Source: a virus
DNA length: 33,047 nt
Direction: 5' to 3' (one strand)
IMG/VR virus record: IMGVR_UViG_3300020074_000068
Coordinates: 1-33,047 of that record
In this document: positions 22,456-30,026 of the stretch, piece after piece
Layout: every line of letters starts with the position of its first letter
Numbering within the stretch: the first letter of the stretch is position 1
Made by a program: the position numbers and the translations under genes
Notes under the pieces: generated by a model
Told to the model about the DNA's origin: nothing
Databases searched by the model: none
Seen by the model: the letters and a program-made list of their open reading frames with translations, nothing else

Positions 22456-24828
22456 TTACGCTTTATCTAATCCTGGAATTTGATTACTTTTATTAAATAT
22501 AATCGCTCCTACCTTTTGTCCGTCTAAGTATACGTTTCCTACGCCGCCATTACTTACGCTAGAAGTTTCTTTACCAGTCATCTTAGTAGTACCTGATGTG
22601 TTTATACTTGGTTGTCTTACACCTTGTTGTACGGTATTTCCTATAGAAGGAGCTGCTTCGCCAAAGTTCATGCCCCCTATAGTTTCAGATGCGCCTCTTA
22701 ATCCTCCTGCAAATCCCGCAGTACCTGCTCTTACAGAGCTTGCAAGACCTCTAAACTTTTTTGAGTTACCGCCAAAAAATCCTGTCACGTCGGCTATAAG
22801 ATCTAATATTGAAGCTATCATACTACCTATTATTTCAACAGCTCCAGCTAGTCTATTTATTAACCCTGTAACGAAGCCTTGTATCTTTTGGGGGTTAGTT
22901 ATAAAATCTAGTATTCCGGACTTTTCAATAAACTCAATGAATATTGTTTTAATTCTATTCATCGTCTCGGTAAGACGTTCGGCAGTTGAAGTTTGTGTAA
23001 TATAATTATAGGCATCCTCTCCAATCTTTTTACTTATTTCAGCTTGTGTTAAGCCTCTTTCTTTCATTATACGAAGTTCTTCGGCAGCTTGCTTTAAATT
23101 ACTTGCACCAAGTCTTCTAAAATATTCCTGTTGCTTAAGAACATCTGCTAAACCATCTCTAGTCATGCCTACTGATTCAGCTATCGCCTCTTGCTGAATC
23201 CTATTCATCTTCAAATACTCATCTGCACTACCTACTTGTGTATTAATCTCTTTTGCCAGTGTTACAAGATCGTTATTAAGCGCAGCCTCTCTAGCTCTAG
23301 TTAAATTTAATTCTTTACCGGTTAGAACCTGTGCTTCCATCTCTTTAGAAATACTACCTTCAAAATCAAGAAAGCTACTAGCAAGTCCATCTAGCTGTTT
23401 TATTTCAAAGCCCATAGCTTTGGTTATTACCAACGACTTGGCAAGTTTTTCAGGATACTTCGTAAATGTTAATCCCAATATACCGGCTTGTTTACTAGCT
23501 TGATTTAATACATCTCTGAATTCGAAAGCAACACCAGTCTCAAACTCAAACGCTTTTGACTGGGCTAAAATACTCTTTGTAAGTTTTTCGGCGCTTCTAC
23601 CTGTTGTTATACTAGTCTGTGCAAGAGCCTTTCTAGTTTCTAATTCAAGACCGGCAATTTCTTTAAGCTTAATATTATTTTGAAGTATATCGCCAGTAAA
23701 CTTATTTCTTACACCAAATGCTTTTGTAAGTTCAACTTGGGACTCCATTAATCTGGTCTCGTTAACTACTATGTTATCGCTAGCCTTAGCTATAGCTCTG
23801 AACTCTTCTTTTACTCCACTGGCTCTATCCTTTGAAATTCCAATATTACGTGCAAAATTAGTTAATGCCTGATCCTGACCTAATACTAAATCTACAACAC
23901 CTTTTAGTATACCGACTAACCCGCCAAGTAGACCGCCTATAACAGGAATCTTGCTAATTATATCTTGAAAGCCTCCAAGGAGACTTGTAGCGCCAGTACC
24001 TGAAATAGCTCCGCCACCGATTCCTACTCCACCGCCAATTCCTCCTGATACGAGATTGGATGCTTGTGCTAAAGGAGCTGTAAGATTACTCTTTACTAGT
24101 CCTCCTAAAGCTTTAAATGGAGCAGATATCTTACTTAGACCTGCTGAGATGCCAGCTACTAGCCCAGCAATACCTAGTGCTCCTAAAATTCCGGCTCCTA
24201 TCTTTTTACCCCCGCCGCTACTGCCTCCTGCTCCAGTAGCACCAGTTGTGGTTGCGCCTCCACCAGGAGGTAGATTTGCACCGCCGCCTACTTTTGCACG
24301 AGCGAGATCAATTTGTCGCTGTCTTTCTTCTTTTGTTCTAAAAAGATTTGCAAGTCTACCGCCAATACCTCTCTCTTTATTTATGTCTGCAATTAATTTT
24401 TTTTCAGCAATAAGGGCATCTTTTTTCTTCTTCGCTTCGAATTCCATAGCCTTCAACTGCCCGCCTGCAGTTCTCTGTAAAGCTGTTTGTTTCTTTTTCT
24501 CTTCAGATAATTCTCTCTCAATTCGCTTAATTAAGTTTTTATTAGATGTAGTAGAATTTTGCTTTTTTCTTTCAGCTAATTCTTCTTCTAATTTCTTTAT
24601 TTCTAAAGTTACCTTACTATATTTGTTTGCATCTATTACGGCTTTTCTTCCTAGTTCTTTTATTTCTTTTTGTAGACCTAATTCTTCTTGCTTTGCCTTT
24701 TTAATTTTTAGAGACATAAGAAGATACTGATTCATCAGACTTAGGTCTTCTTCTCTTATGGTACCTACTTGGCTTCTTTCAAGAGCTTCCTGTTCTTCTC
24801 TTTGTTTCTTGTTCATTTTATCAGCCAT
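22456..24828 (-). CDS. Tape measure protein, 790 aa
   Basis: It sets tail length and is ejected with the DNA. Residues about 35-175 are charged, Lys/Glu-rich helices likely to form a coiled coil (LEIKKLEEELAERKKQ). Residues 181-210 are Gly-rich, and about 210-320 is a hydrophobic Gly/Ala/Ile/Leu block (IGAGILGALGIAGLVAGI) typical of tape measures. The rest is mostly helical (KQAAEELRIMKERGLTQAEI). A second hydrophobic stretch at about 680-715 (GAVEIIGSMIASILDLIADV) is also usual. The size is close to T4 gp29 (590 aa) but longer. It follows the frameshift pair 24858-25869, exactly where tail assembly chaperones lie in most tailed phages. Confidence 0.85.
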   Translation of the reverse strand: MADKMNKKQREEQEALERSQVGTIREEDLSLMNQYLLMSLKIKKAKQEELGLQKEIKELGRKAVIDANKYSKVTLEIKKLEEELAERKKQNSTTSNKNLIKRIERELSEEKKKQTALQRTAGGQLKAMEFEAKKKKDALIAEKKLIADINKERGIGGRLANLFRTKEERQRQIDLARAKVGGGANLPPGGGATTTGATGAGGSSGGGKKIGAGILGALGIAGLVAGISAGLSKISAPFKALGGLVKSNLTAPLAQASNLVSGGIGGGVGIGGGAISGTGATSLLGGFQDIISKIPVIGGLLGGLVGILKGVVDLVLGQDQALTNFARNIGISKDRASGVKEEFRAIAKASDNIVVNETRLMESQVELTKAFGVRNKFTGDILQNNIKLKEIAGLELETRKALAQTSITTGRSAEKLTKSILAQSKAFEFETGVAFEFRDVLNQASKQAGILGLTFTKYPEKLAKSLVITKAMGFEIKQLDGLASSFLDFEGSISKEMEAQVLTGKELNLTRAREAALNNDLVTLAKEINTQVGSADEYLKMNRIQQEAIAESVGMTRDGLADVLKQQEYFRRLGASNLKQAAEELRIMKERGLTQAEISKKIGEDAYNYITQTSTAERLTETMNRIKTIFIEFIEKSGILDFITNPQKIQGFVTGLINRLAGAVEIIGSMIASILDLIADVTGFFGGNSKKFRGLASSVRAGTAGFAGGLRGASETIGGMNFGEAAPSIGNTVQQGVRQPSINTSGTTKMTGKETSSVSNGGVGNVYLDGQKVGAIIFNKSNQIPGLDKA

Positions 24829-24845
24829 ACTATACTATTCTCTAA

Positions 24846-24852
24846 ATAAATA
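24846..24852 (-). promoter_or_regulatory. TATTTAT box upstream of tape measure gene
   Basis: The coding strand reads AGCTATTTATTT, ending 17 bases before the ATG. Similar boxes precede other structural genes; see findings. Confidence 0.35.
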
Positions 24853-24857
24853 GCTAT

Positions 24858-25145
24858 TTACTTCTTTTTTACCTTCGAGAAATAGGTAGGCGTTTCTGCC
24901 TTCGATTTAATGTCTGGCTTAGAAATTAAGGGTTTATCAGCTGTAACGGTTTGTCGTTCGTTCCGGATTTCTTGGAGCTTTTCTAAATGCTCATTGATAA
25001 ACTTGATATTGAGACGGCGTTCGTTGATCGGCATATCCATGACTTCAGACCATGAAAAGCCTCCGCCGCCATGATAGGTAAGCTCGAAAACCTCTCTTTT
25101 ATAAATTTGACGATATTCAACTCCCGGGAAAAAAAAATTCCGCCG
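24858..25145 (-). CDS. Downstream frame of a probable programmed frameshift (gp51/tail-chaperone-like extension)
   Basis: The stretch from its only early ATG (25040) is 60 aa, but the same frame is open for another 35 codons upstream, back to a TAA at 25148-25146, with no usable start codon. The extra part reads VEYRQIYKREVFELTYHGGGGFSWSEV and runs directly into MDMPINERRLNIKFINEHL. This looks like a single domain that would be cut in half by starting at the ATG. The frame is +1 (or -2) relative to the upstream gp26-like gene and overlaps its end, so it would be made as a C-terminal extension of that protein. 'GGFSxxEVxxMPxxxRR' segments occur in small T4-type tail assembly proteins. Alternatively, a separate 60-aa protein begins at 25040. 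The C-terminal 35 residues are Lys/Pro-rich. Confidence 0.65.
   Translation of the reverse strand, partial: RRNFFFPGVEYRQIYKREVFELTYHGGGGFSWSEVMDMPINERRLNIKFINEHLEKLQEIRNERQTVTADKPLISKPDIKSKAETPTYFSKVKKK
25117..25145 (-). promoter_or_regulatory. Candidate ribosomal frameshift site (T9-CCC-GGG)
   Basis: On the coding strand GAA is followed by nine T (25137-25129), then CCCGGGAGTTGA. The upstream frame stops at TGA (25119-25117); the downstream frame is closed by TAA at 25148-25146. Any switch between them must occur in this 29-base window, which holds the longest homopolymer nearby. Confidence 0.6.
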
Positions 25146-25869
25146 TTAGCGGTAGGCTCTCCTCAACCTCTTTTCCCGATGATAATGTAAAGTTAACTGT
25201 TAGATCAATATCAGGAGTAATTTTAGTGATATATGCCCTTAGTGGGTTAGAGTCTTTGGCAATTAATGCATTATCAACAAATTCTCTAACTGTTTTAGGT
25301 TCATAATCTCCGTTAACAGATATTATTTGTCTTTTTAGTCTTGTAGTAATCTCGCCGGCAGTTAGGTTGGCTTTCTTGAGACTTTTTATTTCGGCTTCAA
25401 TAGCCTTTTCATCTTCTACAGTAAACAGCTTAAATGATAGAGTATTTTTTGAATGAGGCAACTGAAAAGTAAATTCGTTTTTATTTTTAAAAATGCTAGT
25501 ATCTACAGCTTTATTTTTTAAAGTCTGCAAATTAATAGTAATTGTTTCTTTAGTATCAGTTTCAGAATCTGTATACTCAAAGCTATACTGGGAGCCATAA
25601 GCGAGAATACGTGCTGCAATTAATAAAGCATTTCTATCACCTAATAAAAGATCCTCGAATTTTATAGGGGATTTAATAAGAGATTGAAGCATTCTTTCGA
25701 TTGCTACACCTTGCTTTAATAAATTAACGTTTGTGAGAATATCTTCTTCACGTGCAGTCATGTATTTCATTTCTAAAGTTCCGGAAGAGAGAGGATTGGT
25801 GGTTTCGTAAACTTTACCTTGGGAAGGTAATTCGATAGTTTCAGTCGGGATTGTAAACTTTTCGGCCAT
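25117..25869 (-). CDS. gp26-like T4 baseplate/hub assembly protein (PF12322 type)
   Basis: MAEKFTIPTETIELPSQGKVYE is followed by the block GTLEMKYMTAREEDILTNVNLLKQG and FEDLLLGDRNALLIAARILAYG, which match the T4 'baseplate protein' family containing gp26 of the baseplate hub. T4 gp26 is 208 aa; this is 250 aa. The C-terminus carries ESLPLTAEFFFPGS, encoded over a T9 run. A downstream out-of-frame partner continues from it (see the 24858 entry). Being just upstream of the tape measure, it fits a tail assembly chaperone as well as a hub protein. A TATTTAT box lies 23 bases upstream of its ATG. Confidence 0.75.
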   Translation of the reverse strand: MAEKFTIPTETIELPSQGKVYETTNPLSSGTLEMKYMTAREEDILTNVNLLKQGVAIERMLQSLIKSPIKFEDLLLGDRNALLIAARILAYGSQYSFEYTDSETDTKETITINLQTLKNKAVDTSIFKNKNEFTFQLPHSKNTLSFKLFTVEDEKAIEAEIKSLKKANLTAGEITTRLKRQIISVNGDYEPKTVREFVDNALIAKDSNPLRAYITKITPDIDLTVNFTLSSGKEVEESLPLTAEFFFPGS

Positions 25870-25892
25870 AATCTTAATTTAGTTATATATTG

Positions 25893-25899
25893 ATAAATA
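25893..25899 (-). promoter_or_regulatory. TATTTAT box upstream of gp26-like gene
   Basis: The coding strand reads GATATATTTATCA, 23 bases before the ATG at 25869. It lies between the membrane-protein gene's stop and the gp26-like gene. Confidence 0.3.
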
Positions 25900-25917
25900 T
25901 ATCAAATATAACTTTTC

Positions 25918-26226
25918 TTACTTGATCTTAAAAATATCTCGTACAAAACTTACGCCGTACTTATAGAGATCAAAGATTATAACTAAAATTATTCCAAGGA
26001 TAGTTGAGTAGAGTATAAAGAAAAATATCCAGGTTTGTTGCCATCCATCAGTCTTACCTTCAATAAAGGCTACCCAGATTAAAGTAGAAGCACCTGATAT
26101 CGTCGTTAGCACAAATATAGTGCGTATAACGATAAAGATTAATGCAATCTCTAACCAGAATCTAGCTACTAGATACCCTAAAGCGATTACTGATAAACTA
26201 ACGATAAATAATGTTAACCAATTCAT
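25918..26226 (-). CDS. Small membrane protein, 102 aa (about three TM segments)
   Basis: Starting at ATG 26226 (MNWLTLFIVSLSVIALGYLV) the protein has about three hydrophobic segments, near residues 4-24, 28-55 and 70-90, separated by a short polar loop (EGKTDGWQQTW), and a basic C-terminus. I preferred this start over a TTG at 26307 because it directly begins the first membrane segment and has an A-rich leader. It interrupts the tail operon: a strong terminator separates it from the tube gene and a possible promoter precedes it. A holin, superinfection-exclusion or moron function is possible; none is shown by sequence. Confidence 0.65.
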   Translation of the reverse strand: MNWLTLFIVSLSVIALGYLVARFWLEIALIFIVIRTIFVLTTISGASTLIWVAFIEGKTDGWQQTWIFFFILYSTILGIILVIIFDLYKYGVSFVRDIFKIK

Positions 26227-26241
26227 AACTTTTATTTTATA

Positions 26242-26274
26242 CCTAAATATACGGATTCTCCGCTTTGGAAACAA
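26242..26274 (-). promoter_or_regulatory. Possible host-type (Bacteroidota) promoter for the membrane protein
   Basis: The coding strand has TTGTTT, 17 bases, then TATATTTAG, resembling the Bacteroidota -33 TTTG / -7 TAnnTTTG promoter. It ends 15 bases before ATG 26226 and lies just after a terminator. The match is imperfect. Confidence 0.3.
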
Positions 26275-26340
26275 CTTTTTATAGTAAAATAACCTATTGA
26301 AAATCAATAAGTTATAAACATTAATATTTCCGTAATACTA

Positions 26341-26370
26341 TAAAAAAAGCCGCTTTTTAGGCGGCTCTCT
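26341..26370 (-). terminator. Rho-independent terminator after the tail tube gene
   Basis: On the coding strand AGCCGC (26366-26361) pairs perfectly with GCGGCT (26353-26348) around a 7-base loop, followed by a run of seven T (26347-26341 region). It lies about 30 bases after the tube stop codon. A high-level tube transcript would end here. It is the only clear terminator in the window. Confidence 0.85.
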
Positions 26371-26394
26371 AACTCGTTGAAAATCAATTAGATA

Positions 26395-26880
26395 CTAGTA
26401 GTTTAATATACAATAATCCATTCCAATACCTAATTCAACTGTAATTGCGTCTTGATTGGACCAGTCATAAGATCCGAAGTTTGCAGTCTTAACGAAAGCT
26501 CCTTTAATAATCCATTCAGAAACTACATCTCCTACAGGACCTAGAATCGAAAGGTTCAAATCTTTCTTATAAAAGTCAGAATATCCGTCGCGTCCTGTTA
26601 CAGACTCATGTGATAGACGAATCCATTCCATACAAGCTTGTTGTCCGGAAGGTGAAATAGGATTGTAAAGATTTAAGGTCATATCTTGCCATTCAGCCTT
26701 ACCTTTAATTTTACGATATACGTTAATATGGTCTAGCTTTACTTCATTCAAGTTTATATTGGGTGCGGTAGCACTTTTAATCATGAAAGAAGGAATGCCG
26801 TCAATATACATAATAAACCGGTTCTGAACGGTAGGTTCGTATGCGGTAAACATTATTTCGTTAGCGTCTAGTACTGGCAT
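26395..26880 (-). CDS. Tail tube protein (T4 gp19-like)
   Basis: It forms the inner tail tube. The sequence MPVLDANEIMFTAYEPTVQNRFIMYIDGIPSFMIKSA is typical of the family (N-terminal domain, 'NRF...idGip.f.iks'), followed by WQDMTLNLYNPISPSGQQACMEWIRL and GYSDFYKKDLNLSILGPVGDVVSEWIIKGAFV. At 161 aa it matches T4 gp19 (163 aa). It is upstream of a terminator and downstream of the sheath and a virion gene. A TATTTAT box ends 17 bases upstream of the ATG. Confidence 0.9.
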   Translation of the reverse strand: MPVLDANEIMFTAYEPTVQNRFIMYIDGIPSFMIKSATAPNINLNEVKLDHINVYRKIKGKAEWQDMTLNLYNPISPSGQQACMEWIRLSHESVTGRDGYSDFYKKDLNLSILGPVGDVVSEWIIKGAFVKTANFGSYDWSNQDAITVELGIGMDYCILNY

Positions 26881-26897
26881 TTTATTCTATGTTTTAT

Positions 26898-26904
26898 ATA
26901 AATA
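26898..26904 (-). promoter_or_regulatory. TATTTAT box upstream of tail tube gene
   Basis: The coding strand reads AGATATTTATAT, 17 bases before the ATG at 26880. It lies right after the stop of the 274-aa gene. Confidence 0.4.
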
Positions 26905-26923
26905 TCTATTAGTACAGAACCTA

Positions 26924-27748
26924 TTACTTTTTGAGTGCTACAATAATTTTTGGATCTAATTTTGCTAGCGGATTCTTTCCTTCTCCTTCTTGTACATTAC
27001 CGCCGCCTTTTGCTAGATTTTTTAATGCTTGAGCAGCTTTTTTGATACCTGATTTAATATTATCGGCATACATTGCAAGTCCGAGGCCACCTAAACCAGC
27101 TATTCCGGTTGCTGCTGTTAATATATCGCCACCAAGTGTCATTAAGCCTTGCTCGTCTTTAACAGACAGGTTTAAAAGATCATTTGCCCATTGTCCAACT
27201 TCAATTAATCCTGTTTCAGCTGTAAGTACTTCGTTAACTTTCTCTTCAGCTGTCATAGTCTCCATTTCCCCTATTTCTTTCTTTTCAGCTACTTTACTCT
27301 TAATATTCCTTGTTGCATTTTGAAACGCTTTATCAGCAATATTGATTTGATTTGCAACGCTCCCGTCCTTCAGCTTATTCATAATGTCGTCTATGAGTTT
27401 TCCAATAGCACTAGCTTCAGCATTATCAAAATTTTTCATCATATTAATCTTACGGCCAAGATCAATAAACTTTGCTTTTAAATCTTCCTTAGAGTAAAGC
27501 GTATTCGGTGTTTTATTTTTTGATATATTAAGTCCTCCTGATTTGACTTTTCCGGCGTCGTATCTAATCTCTTTTACACCTACTTCTTTCTCTTTATGCT
27601 CTTTTTCTTTTTTCTCTTTAGTTGCTTTTACTTCCTCCATACCTGCACCAAGGTTTTGCTTAGTCTTAGCTTCAGTTAATACTTGCTTGGCAAGAGATTC
27701 AAACAATTGCTTTGATAAATGTAATCTAATCTTTGTACTATTTTTCAT
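26924..27748 (-). CDS. Putative virion protein with 'LHLSKQLFESL' N-terminus, 274 aa
   Basis: The N-terminus KIRLHLSKQLFESLAKQVLTEAK is a helical motif I recall in several uncultured T4-like phage proteins encoded among structural genes. A Lys/Glu-rich low-complexity stretch (about 40-60) follows, then a helical middle, and a Gly/Ala-rich hydrophobic segment (GGDILTAATGIAGLGGLGLAMYA, about 205-230). The C-terminus is basic with NPLAKLDPKIIVALKK. No enzymatic motif. Lying between sheath and tube genes it is probably a virion or ejected internal protein; the hydrophobic segment could interact with membranes. Function inferred from position. Confidence 0.55.
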   Translation of the reverse strand: MKNSTKIRLHLSKQLFESLAKQVLTEAKTKQNLGAGMEEVKATKEKKEKEHKEKEVGVKEIRYDAGKVKSGGLNISKNKTPNTLYSKEDLKAKFIDLGRKINMMKNFDNAEASAIGKLIDDIMNKLKDGSVANQINIADKAFQNATRNIKSKVAEKKEIGEMETMTAEEKVNEVLTAETGLIEVGQWANDLLNLSVKDEQGLMTLGGDILTAATGIAGLGGLGLAMYADNIKSGIKKAAQALKNLAKGGGNVQEGEGKNPLAKLDPKIIVALKK

Positions 27749-27767
27749 TTAGAATTTTTTTTTATTT

Positions 27768-29537
27768 TTATGCACCGAACGTTACTCCAGTTGGTAGAAT
27801 GTTAAAGTCGAGTTGAATAAATTCTGCAGTTCTAGTAGGTTGTAAGAAAATAGCACCTACAAGTAGATTGCGATCAATTACATCAGGTGTATTGTTGGTT
27901 TCGTCCATTACTACACGGAAAGCATAAAGACCTTGACGTTGCTGTACGTAATCTAGATATGGATTAACTTGAGAAAGAAACTTGTTGCGTGTGACAGCAG
28001 TGTTTTGTTCAAATACTAATGTTTGTGCGATCTGACCAATAAATCCTTTTAAGGCTATTAGTAGACGACGAACATTTACTCTATCAAGTGCAGAAGCGCG
28101 AGCTTGTAGAGTCTTCTGCCCGTAGACTACTGTACCTTGTCCTGGAAATACTGCTATAGGGTTAACTCTGCCGCTGTATAATGTATTGCGTTGACCTACA
28201 GTTAAACGTCTTTCAGGCTGAATTACAGTAGGTAGGCCTCCGCGATTCAATCCTGCAGGAGCAAACCATTCAGCAGATACCTTATCATTATACTCGTATA
28301 CTCCGGGGATGATTACTGAAGCAGGGACAAAGTTTAATTTTCCGGTTTCGTTAGAACGAACCTGTACCCATGGCCAATAAGTAGCACCATAACTGTTATC
28401 ATAAGACTGCGCTGCTATAGTTACAGAGCTAATAGATTGGTTATATCCGACCATATCTACTACTGCGATAGCGTCGCCGCGATTTTGTACTGTTGAAAGT
28501 AAACTACTAATTATTGTGCTAGCGTTTTGATTTGATATCCCTGGTGCGTAGATTGAATCGTAAACGTACTGATCTTGGTTGGATAGTAAGTTTATTGCAG
28601 TTGTATAGTTGTCGGGGAATACGCCTTGAATATTAGTACCTGAGCTAGCGCCTGTAGAGCTAACGGTTGGAATAGCTTCAAATAGATTGAGAGCTGCTAA
28701 ACCGAAGCATCCAAATAAAGGACCGCTTGCTGCACCAAATGAACCGTTCTCAGATCCGCTTCCGTTTATAGGAATGGATGCAGTATATTGTTGATAAGCA
28801 ACACCTTGAGGATTCAAGTAGTTTGGCGTAGGTAAATTAACATTCTTTACTCTTACATACAATGAAGCATTTGGATAGCTTCCAGTAATCTCTAAATATT
28901 TTTGACCGTCACTATCAGTTGCTACGTTTTGAGTTTGATCTCCAATTACGTAAGCTATATAGTTATTTTGGTTAGGATCTAATGAAAGATTAGTCCAGGT
29001 TTCAAGTACTGTTTGATTTGAAGTATAATCATCACCTCTTCTAATTAATAAAGTAAACAAGCCAGAAGCTGAATCCGCTTGTGTGATCTGCCATCTAATA
29101 TTACTTGCTGATCCAGAAGGTAAAATACCGTTAGTAGCCGTAGATGCACCTTGACTGTTGTTCATGATAGTTCCTACTGAAAGAGTCTCGAGAACAAAAG
29201 GAGATGTATTGGCTATACTACATGATATAAGAGATGAAGTTGCTGCAGTATAAGACCCGCTAGCAACTCTAGTCACCAATAAAGACGTACCTCCTTGCTG
29301 GAAATAATTAAAAGCAGCTTGAGAGGTCAAATATTCGTAAGTATTGCTATGGGAAATAAAAGTAGTTCCGAATTTAGCTTTATACTGAGAATATGAAGTA
29401 ACGAGGGTAGGGATATTAGGCTTTCCTATTACAGTAGGACCGATTAGAGCTGCGCCTACGGTTACTGGGCCTGCTGTTACTTGAGAAAGGTCGTTTTCTC
29501 TCAGGAATACGCCTGGTGAAATTAATGCTTCTGCCAT
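27768..29537 (-). CDS. Contractile tail sheath protein (T4 gp18-like)
   Basis: MAEALISPGVFLRENDLSQVTAGPVTVGAALIGPTVIG is the classic sheath N-terminus. The middle holds variable insertion domains. The C-terminal domain is diagnostic: VSAEWFAPAGLNRGG, LTVGQRNTLYSGRVNPIAVFPGQGTVVYGQKTLQ, ALDRVNVRRLLIALKGFIGQIAQTLVFEQN and AEFIQLDFNILPTGV. At 589 aa it is a bit shorter than T4 gp18 (659 aa). It defines the virus as a myovirus. A TATTTAT box ends 21 bases upstream of the ATG. Confidence 0.93.
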   Translation of the reverse strand: MAEALISPGVFLRENDLSQVTAGPVTVGAALIGPTVIGKPNIPTLVTSYSQYKAKFGTTFISHSNTYEYLTSQAAFNYFQQGGTSLLVTRVASGSYTAATSSLISCSIANTSPFVLETLSVGTIMNNSQGASTATNGILPSGSASNIRWQITQADSASGLFTLLIRRGDDYTSNQTVLETWTNLSLDPNQNNYIAYVIGDQTQNVATDSDGQKYLEITGSYPNASLYVRVKNVNLPTPNYLNPQGVAYQQYTASIPINGSGSENGSFGAASGPLFGCFGLAALNLFEAIPTVSSTGASSGTNIQGVFPDNYTTAINLLSNQDQYVYDSIYAPGISNQNASTIISSLLSTVQNRGDAIAVVDMVGYNQSISSVTIAAQSYDNSYGATYWPWVQVRSNETGKLNFVPASVIIPGVYEYNDKVSAEWFAPAGLNRGGLPTVIQPERRLTVGQRNTLYSGRVNPIAVFPGQGTVVYGQKTLQARASALDRVNVRRLLIALKGFIGQIAQTLVFEQNTAVTRNKFLSQVNPYLDYVQQRQGLYAFRVVMDETNNTPDVIDRNLLVGAIFLQPTRTAEFIQLDFNILPTGVTFGA

Positions 29538-29558
29538 TTTTATAATTTATTTCTAGTA

Positions 29559-29565
29559 ATAAATA
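29559..29565 (-). promoter_or_regulatory. TATTTAT box upstream of tail sheath gene
   Basis: The coding strand reads TGATATTTATTAC, 21 bases before the ATG at 29537, in an 81-base spacer. The sheath is a high-level late product, so a strong late promoter is expected here. Confidence 0.45.
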
Positions 29566-29618
29566 TCAGTCCATAAAGGCAAAACCTAATTTATTCCCAA
29601 GGAGTAACTTATATTAGC

Positions 29619-29867
29619 TTATGCACGAGCTATTTCGCCAGTTTCTGGGTTTATAGTGCCATCTCCATACTTTTGACCAAACTCGTTTAGCTGTGTTCGT
29701 TGTTTTACAGCGTTAGCTTTTACAGCTTCTTTTAGGTTCTCTAATTCGAGATCGAGTAATGTTCTTTGAAAATGTAACTCGCCAAGTATTGCAGCTAGGC
29801 GATTGGCTTCTGTTCGGTGAATTTGAAACTCTTGTAACTCTTCAGGAGTTAATTTTTGATTTTGCAT
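29619..29867 (-). CDS. Small coiled-coil protein, 82 aa
   Basis: MQNQKLTPEELQEFQIHRTE begins a Leu/Glu-rich helical region that should form a coiled coil to about residue 60. The end FGQKYGDGTINPETGEI matches a small family ('KYGxGTINxxTGEF') that I recall from phages of Bacteroidota. The ATG at 29867 is preferred over a TTG at 29885 because the latter lies inside the preceding 44-aa gene. It precedes the sheath gene and may be a scaffold or chaperone, which is inference. Confidence 0.65.
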   Translation of the reverse strand: MQNQKLTPEELQEFQIHRTEANRLAAILGELHFQRTLLDLELENLKEAVKANAVKQRTQLNEFGQKYGDGTINPETGEIARA

Positions 29868-29868
29868 A

Positions 29869-30003
29869 TTATTTTTTATTTGCAACTTTTTTAGTTAATT
29901 TTTTAGCTTTTTCAGGCTTTACTTCCACAACAGGAGCTTCCTTTGCAGGCTCAGGCTTTACAAAAAAGCTCTTTAATTTGTTGAGAATGTTTGCTAGCTT
30001 CAT
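29869..30003 (-). CDS. Small Lys/Pro/Val-rich peptide, 44 aa
   Basis: ATG at 30003 begins MKLANILNKLKSFFVKPEP; the rest is Lys/Glu/Pro/Val repeats and ends KKVANKK. It was found by translating the gap by eye. The stop is one base before the ATG of the coiled-coil gene (TAA-T-ATG), the usual junction here. TATTTAT boxes lie 16 and 49 bases upstream. An amphipathic N-terminus with a basic tail could mean nucleic-acid or membrane contact; function unknown. Confidence 0.55.
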   Translation of the reverse strand: MKLANILNKLKSFFVKPEPAKEAPVVEVKPEKAKKLTKKVANKK

Positions 30004-30019
30004 GATTTTGAGGTTTTTT

Positions 30020-30026
30020 ATAAATA
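30020..30026 (-). promoter_or_regulatory. TATTTAT box upstream of the 44-aa gene
   Basis: The coding strand reads TACTATTTATAAA, 16 bases before the ATG at 30003. A second copy (GATATTTATATA) lies at 30053-30059. The 128-base gap 30004-30131 holds nothing else that I can identify. Confidence 0.4.

Noticed and set aside
24056-24730. Long plus-strand ORF (224 codons) opposite the tape measure gene
   Set aside because: It is the antisense shadow of the Lys/Glu-rich coiled-coil and Gly-rich region; its Phe/Ser/Pro-rich translation resembles no protein and no promoter or start context supports it.
26227-26307. 27-residue basic N-terminal extension of the membrane protein from a TTG at 26307
   Set aside because: The extension crosses the candidate promoter; the ATG at 26226 directly begins the first hydrophobic segment and has a typical A-rich leader.
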